Below are positions 8,295 to 12,927 of a stretch of DNA of 12,927 nt, piece after piece. The first letter of the stretch is position 1. Each line of letters opens with the position of its first letter. A model generated the notes under the pieces. That model was given only the letters and a program-made list of their open reading frames with translations. It ran no database searches and was not told the DNA's origin. Source of the DNA: Euperipatoides rowelli (Eukaryota; Onychophora; Udeonychophora; Euonychophora; Peripatopsidae); assembly GCA_003024985.2 (NCBI GenBank), contig PXIH01S0031468.1; one strand, given 5' to 3'. Made by a program: the position numbers and the translations under genes.

Positions 8295-9100
8295 TCAAAA
8301 GTCTGCATCTAGAGTAAAGATATGATTTTCATCACATTTAAACATAACTCCAGCTTTTTGGTACTCCCCCACTTTCCTCTCAAAGAAATTGGTTTTACCT
8401 TCAAGTGAGATACACTCCATAAAATCAAATGGATTTTCTTTTTTATAAATTTTATCACATTCAAGGTCCACTAGTAATTGATTTGTTATAAATTCAATAT
8501 AGTCCTCATATAGTCCTCAATATAGTAATCATAAGATTACAATCCATACCAAACATAGCCACAGGTAGCGCTTCTGTTAAAAATTCTTGTTCAATTTTAA
8601 CTGCATCTGAAATTATTTCTATAATACATCCTTTAGAAGGTTTATGTATAAGATGACTGAATAATAAACAGGCAAAGTCACAATGAAGTCCATCTCTACT
8701 AATAAGTTCATTACTGAATGTTAAACCAGGCATTAATCCTCTTTTCTTCAACCAAAATATAGCTGCAAAAGAAACAGAAAAGAAAATACCTTCTATGGCA
8801 GCAAAACCTATAATGCGTTCTCCAAATGTAGCTGTTGTGTGAGTAATCCAATTCAGTGCCCAATCAGCTTTCTTTTTTACACATGGGAGTGTTTCAATAG
8901 CATTGAAGAGTTGATCTCTCTCTCCTTTGGATCCTTTATGTAGGTATCAATAAGTAAAGAATACATTTCAGAATGAATATTCTCAATAGCAATTTGAAAG
9001 CCATAGAAACAACGCACAATAACACTATTGATAGTTAAATTAGTACAAAATTTCCAATAAGTAAACATAGGAATAACATTAATTATGAACAAAAAGATCA
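8295..9100 (-). pseudogene. RRM2: Ribonucleotide reductase small subunit (R2) pseudogene, 5'-truncated and intronless
   Basis: The minus strand reads the last two thirds of class I ribonucleotide reductase R2, the di-iron/tyrosyl-radical subunit that supports dNTP synthesis with R1. Recognisable blocks in order are [116 protein letters not shown] and the R1-binding tail FTLDADF (8298-8318), then TGA at 8295. Three lesions are visible: a frame change at a CT/GA run (8914-8925), loss of the Glu codon in D-E-G-L-H (8691/8692), and a short tandem duplication with stop and frameshift (8494-8528). Upstream of RCFYG similarity fades: only FIIN-V...F...NL hints at the family's FISHVLAFF...NENL as far as about 9100. 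No introns interrupt the roughly 250 codons. The family is near 390 residues, so the amino-terminal third is absent. A processed pseudogene is the best reading. Confidence 0.93.
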
Positions 9101-9154
9101 AAATATTTGTTTTCATTCAAATATATTTTAATATTAAATCAGTGTTCATATATC

Positions 9155-9301
9155 TTAAAGATTGTTTACAAGATTAGTAAAGTTTTTAAAGTTGTTATTC
9201 CAGATATTAAATGTGTTATTGTCTAGATACTGTGTCTCATCAGATTCTCTGAATTTATAAAATTCAGCTTTAAAATAAGATATAGCATCCAAAGAAATCA
9301 T
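9155..9301 (-). pseudogene. Carboxy-terminal open segment of the LINE ORF2 remnant
   Basis: 48 open codons (MISLDAISYFKAEFYKFRES...) end at TAA 9155-9157. It follows the CCHC knuckle block on the same strand but in another frame, and its composition resembles the tail that follows the knuckle in LINE ORF2 proteins. Assignment rests mainly on position. It ends only about 55-105 bp before the R2-derived sequence starts. Confidence 0.45.
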
Positions 9302-11121
9302 TCAAAAATGCATTTATTTCTAAACTTCCAGAATCAGAAAAAAACATATGATTAAATATTTTGCAAGGTGTCTATGTGCAAGAAGAAATACACATAAATT
9401 TCCCAAGTAATTTTCAGAATTTAAAGGGATTTCACACAAAATAAATATATTCCTTCTAATAATGTCAAATTTTTTACATACGAATATTATATGAGTAAGC
9501 AATTCCTTTTCATCGCAAAAAATACATCTAAAAAGTTTTGCTCAGTATATTTTTTAAAAGTATTTTTTCTTACAAGCAAAAAATTTTTGATAAGTTTGAA
9601 AAGAAGTTGAGGCATAAAGCTTAGTGAATAATTTCAATAATTGATACTACAAATTAGGCTACTGTATTATCAATAAAGGGTTCAAAATATTTAATAGATC
9701 TTAACATTTTATAGTTGCAGGGGTTAGAGTCAATTTTGTTCAAATTGTCGATTACATTTTATCTGAAGGAATAGTAAAGACTCTAAAACCAACAAAGTCT
9801 AAATGTAAAATAAGTTTTGCATAGGCATTGTATTGCAAAGAAGATATTTGAATATCAATGTTTTTTTAAATTTATACCACCAAGGCTTTTCGGGTATTTT
9901 AATTTATTTATAGAAATGAGAGTTTTCTTACCCTGCCCCTTATTATAAATTGAATAAATGATGAAATTAATTTTTTAGTAAAATTAACACGGGGAGAATA
10001 ATAATTAATTAAAGAGTGGTTTGATACTGTATATGTGATTATTTTAGCTTTCATAGGAATGGATAAGTAGCCTATTTACTGTATGTTTCAAATTTGAACA
10101 TGACTTTTTTAGTTTTATCATACAGTATATGGTATTCTGAATTTTATTCTTCATTTTTATTCCCAAAAACAGGAAAGGCATTCCCAGAAATTTATTAGAC
10201 AGGTGATTATTAAAATTTTCAATGATTTTATTATCAATAATTCTATAAGCATATGATTTTTTTTTTAGCAAAAACTCCGAAAACTCCAATATCATCAAGG
10301 AATTAGAGGCATCTAAGATTTTCATTAAAGGACTTAGATTATACCAGCAATATTGTCATTAAGATCAATAATTAAATCTTGAATATATAGGTTAAAAAGA
10401 TTTAAACTCAGGAGAAAATTCTGAGGAATCGACTTTTTATCTTTGAATTTTGGAGATAAAAATCAATTACTCTCTAACATCAAGTTTCTTGAAGTGATGT
10501 AATTAATTATACCTCTTGATAGATTTGATTTACCTAAAAATTTAATAATTTTGGTTAACCATAAATTTTAGAGATACATTGTTGAATGCTTGTTTAAAGT
10601 TAATAGAATTAAGACTTCTCTATCTTTAGTTTTAAAAACAGAATCAATTACTTCAGTCTTCAGATAGGCAATAGCTAAGTTTATGAATGTTTCTACTTTT
10701 GGATACAAACAGTAATGGACACAATTTATCAAGTGCTAATTTAGAAAATATGTTATTTAAAATTTTTGAAAATATTTTGAAATCAGAATTTTCAATTCAA
10801 ATGGGTCTATAATCATTAAAAGTTTTAAAATTATTATTATTTGATTTATTAATAAGAAAAAAATAGGCATAATTTATAAAAGATCCTGAAGATTTTGTCA
10901 AGAGAGCTATCGTTTTTGGAGACCTACATCAGGGGTTTTCTTAAGTTGTAATTGAGAGTTAGATTTCAGAATGTTTAATTTAGATTTTTCATAATCTTTA
11001 TTTTTTAGCTTAATCTTACCTTCTTTTAATTTGTTAACTTCCAAACTCAGGGATTTAGCATTAAAATCAGAATTAGATCTTTTAGTGTATTATCTTAATT
11101 ATTATGATCCTTTTCTGCCAT
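9155..11121 (-). mobile_element. Decayed non-LTR (LINE) retrotransposon
   Basis: Minus-strand pieces follow LINE ORF2 order. The RT part (10905 downward) contains NDYRP (about 10803-10817), IFSKILNNIFSKLALDKLCP, then NFKQAFNNV (10575-10601, in place of the DxxKAFDxV motif) and IPQNFLLSLNLFNLYI (10382-10429, in place of PQGSPLSPxLFNLYI). Next come an open stretch at 10044-10325, KYPKSLGG (9873-9898), a CX2CX7HX4C knuckle (9476-9526; C-IF-C...H-IIFV-C) and a final 48-codon open stretch ending at 9155. Stops and frameshifts are frequent, and no YADD-like active site is readable. The 5' part, from an ATG at 11121 to about 10920, is Lys-rich and not clearly ORF1 or ORF2. The clade cannot be assigned by eye. 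Confidence 0.82.
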
Positions 11122-11679
11122 TTTAATATTAACTCAGTATTTAGGAATGAATTTAATATATTTAGGTTAAAGGTGAAATGATTCAGGATTTTCACACTTT
11201 GACTGATTATAAGGAATCATAAATCAGAAACATTAGCTCCAATGTAGACATGTTTTGTTATTAAAACAAATTACTCAATTTAAAAAAATACTATCACAAA
11301 TAGAATGATAGGCTACAGTTATAGAATCACAATCCGAATAAGTATAAAAAGCCTATCTATGATTCCATAAGCAAACATTACCATCAAAAGTGAAAGTTCA
11401 AAATCATGAAAGATGCTGATATAAAAACACCTTATTATGAATGAAAATATAACAAAACTAAGATAATAATTGGATCTTATGATTATTACATATACTAATA
11501 ATAATAATAGACATTCGAATTAAAGCATGTAAATAATAATATAACATATGTTGTACTTATTTTTACAGAGCTGAAATAATTTTTACCGATAATGCAGCAG
11601 ATCCTGATAATTGATTTTTTTATTTTTATATATTGATTTTAATTTTGTTTTTTATTTAAAAAAAATTATATTTAAATGT
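11122..11679. other. AT-rich intergenic stretch with short simple repeats
   Basis: No coding trace is recognised. AAT/TAA microsatellite-like runs occur near 11496-11512 and 11530-11540. Confidence 0.5.
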
Positions 11680-12060
11680 TCATTCAATTTTTTTATCATC
11701 ACCCACTCTGCTGGATATTATCTGAATAAAAGATAACATTGTGATGAAATTTATCATTACTAAGTGTGATGTTATATTTTGGTTTTGTTCTAGATTATTT
11801 CAGAGTTGTCCCAACTTAGGCTATTCACCCTTCCTGGTTGATTTTTTGAGAACAAGATATATCATCATAAAATTTTGTATGAATGTTCATTTTTCACCAC
11901 TAAAATAGTCTGATGCTTCTGAATATTATGTCACCACATATAGGCTAGTCACCCACCCTAATGGATATTTTAAAACCAGATGTGACAGCATCATAAAACT
12001 TTGTATGAGTGTTCATCTTTTTCACTAAGTGTGACATCATTTTTTTGTTTAATCTGTGAT
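11680..12060. repeat. About three divergent tandem units of about 125 bp
   Basis: The landmark TCACCC recurs at 11699, 11825 and 11949 (spacings 126 and 124). Each is followed by a similar GGATATT/GGTTGATT block and an ATCATAAAA-TTTGTATGA-TGTTCAT block ending in TTTCAC. CACTAAGTGTGA is shared in variant form near 11758 and 12027. Units two and three are both preceded by TAGGCTA. The first unit is the most diverged. This looks like a degraded minisatellite or the internal repeat of an unknown element. I see no coding content. Confidence 0.65.
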
Positions 12061-12530
12061 GTTTGGTTTGACCATTGTATCGTTTTATATTCCTGTGAGA
12101 CACCGTATATCCTTATCGTGTTAATGTGATATGATGACATGTATACAAGTATTTTATATCATCTAAATTTTGACTATGAATTAGAGCTTATGCATTGATG
12201 TTAAATGACGCATATGCTCTAATAATTAACTATAAAAAAAAATCAAATTTATAATAAAAAAAATAATGGTTTTATTTTGTTGATGTCAAAGATAAGATTT
12301 GGTGAAAATAACGAAGAAGAAAATTATCAATTTTTTTAGTTGCAAAAAAAAGTCTTTCAACTTTTTATCTACTTTTCAATAAATATATCATTTTTCTAAT
12401 GACAAACAATGGTTTCATCATTTATGATTTAATAAGAGAAATTGACATAAATTTCTTAATACACATAACTCATTCCAAGCCTAATTTCTTCCAATCATTT
12501 ACCCTAAATTAATGATAGTTGTTCTATCTC
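12061..12530. other. AT-rich stretch, no gene seen
   Basis: It contains A- and T-runs (for example 12233-12262 and 12327-12348) and one imperfect inverted repeat listed separately. No coding trace is recognised. Confidence 0.5.
12180..12223. repeat. Imperfect inverted repeat (hairpin)
   Basis: ATTAGAGCTTATGCA at 12180-12194 pairs with CGCATATGCTCTAAT at 12209-12223, with two mismatches and a loop of about 14 bases. It has no coding context. It could be a small hairpin or a remnant of a terminal inverted repeat. Confidence 0.6.
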
Positions 12531-12727
12531 TGTTATTAAGTGACACAACTATATATTTCATTAATTGATATATACATGCATTTATTCTGCTAACTAGAGA
12601 TAAAATATAATAACCGTAGTGAAGCTTACCTTCTGCCATTAAGCAATCATGTGCTTGTATGCTATGTCAGAAGTCACATGAATAATATCATGTGTTGATT
12701 ATCACATGACCATAACATTATATAACA
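12531..12727 (-). repeat. 3' LTR (197 bp) of a second Gypsy-type element
   Basis: In minus orientation the LTR starts TGTTATATAATG and ends CTTAATAACA, giving matching TGTTAT/ATAACA termini. It directly follows a purine tract and the end of a pol frame. It contains a minus-strand polyadenylation signal AATAAA (12581-12586, within GCAGAATAAATGC). Its short length fits the compact LTRs of Mag-like Ty3/Gypsy lineages, which is an inference. Its partner LTR lies beyond the right window edge. Confidence 0.72.
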
Positions 12728-12740
12728 CTATCCCCCCTTA
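12728..12740 (-). promoter_or_regulatory. Polypurine tract of the second Gypsy-type element
   Basis: The minus strand reads TAAGGGGGGATAG immediately before the LTR start TGTTAT. A G-rich purine tract at this spot primes plus-strand DNA synthesis in LTR retroelements. It lies about 70 bp downstream of the pol stop. Confidence 0.7.
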
Positions 12741-12809
12741 ATTTAATGGTCATTACAACATATTAATAATGGTTGTAACCACAATGAATGTTACTTCACA
12801 TTCATCAGC

Positions 12810-12927
12810 TTACAGATTCAGTCCGATTACATGTTTCTTTATCCTGGTAGATTTTCTTATGCTGACTGCTTCAGGTATTAGAGTCTTGTTGTCATTGTGC
12901 TCAGATTTGATAACTGTGTCATGTTCC
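12810..12927 (-). CDS. Carboxy terminus of Gypsy-type pol (integrase tail), partial
   Basis: Thirty-eight codons enter from the right edge and end at TAA 12810-12812. The last residues read IRKSTRIKKHVIGLNL, resembling the basic RRSxRxRxPPxRLNL tail with which many Ty3/Gypsy integrases end. A purine tract and LTR follow in the right order and spacing. The visible piece has no stop or frameshift, so this element may be younger than the one on the left. Most of it lies outside the window. Confidence 0.65.
   Translation of the reverse strand, partial: EHDTVIKSEHNDNKTLIPEAVSIRKSTRIKKHVIGLNL

Noticed and set aside
8877-9116. A functional 79-codon protein with a signal-peptide-like hydrophobic start ([18 protein letters not shown]).
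   Set aside because: The central part is plainly R2 sequence ([19 protein letters not shown]). The hydrophobic start is degraded R2 or flanking sequence, and the end is a frameshift product.
9655-11948. Frequent TAGGCTA words (for example near 9655, 11310, 11818, 11941).
   Set aside because: They are scattered without fixed spacing, apart from the two belonging to the tandem array at 11680-12060, so they are treated as background word bias.
12660-12715. TCACATGA/ATCATGTG words that resemble a palindromic operator cluster.
   Set aside because: They fall inside the 197-bp LTR, and the pairing is imperfect and better read as internal LTR repeats.

Overview
This window looks like AT-rich intergenic or intronic DNA from a metazoan nuclear genome. 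An arthropod is my guess from the element types and composition, but nothing in the sequence fixes the taxon. There is no prokaryotic-style gene packing, no CRISPR array, and no intact long open reading frame. Almost every coding trace is a decayed transposable element or retrocopy, and nearly all of them lie on the minus strand.

Layout: (1) 1-6608 is a badly decayed Ty3/Gypsy-type LTR retrotransposon in minus orientation. Its 3' LTR is cut by the left window edge (1 to about 867). Pol remnants follow (RNase H tail, RNase H, reverse transcriptase, protease; about 868-3345), then gag with a damaged zinc knuckle (about 3341-4624), a leader, a candidate primer-binding site (4983-5000) and the 5' LTR (about 5001-6608). 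No integrase is left: the RNase H tail runs straight into the 3' LTR. (2) 6609-8116 has no clear gene. It holds a good splice-acceptor-like site, a weak plus-strand coding trace, a short tandem repeat and a poly(A)/poly(T) palindrome. (3) 8117-8242 is a 41-codon minus-strand ORF of unknown nature. (4) 8295 to about 9100 is an intronless, 5'-truncated pseudogene of the ribonucleotide reductase small subunit (R2, RRM2/RnrS). It has frame lesions and has lost conserved iron ligands. (5) 9155 to about 11121 is a decayed non-LTR (LINE) retrotransposon on the same strand, ending immediately upstream of the R2 copy. (6) About 11680-12060 holds roughly three divergent tandem units of about 125 bp. (7) 12531-12927 is the 3' end of a second, different Gypsy-type element: the end of pol, a purine tract and a 197-bp LTR.

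No cooperating gene system is visible. The most interesting biology is the arrangement LINE 3' end, then truncated R2, both in one orientation with no obvious poly(A) between them. This could record a chimeric retrotransposition event. One feature, a 90-bp exact duplication around a single N at 549, is probably an assembly artefact. I did not find a convincing undescribed system here.
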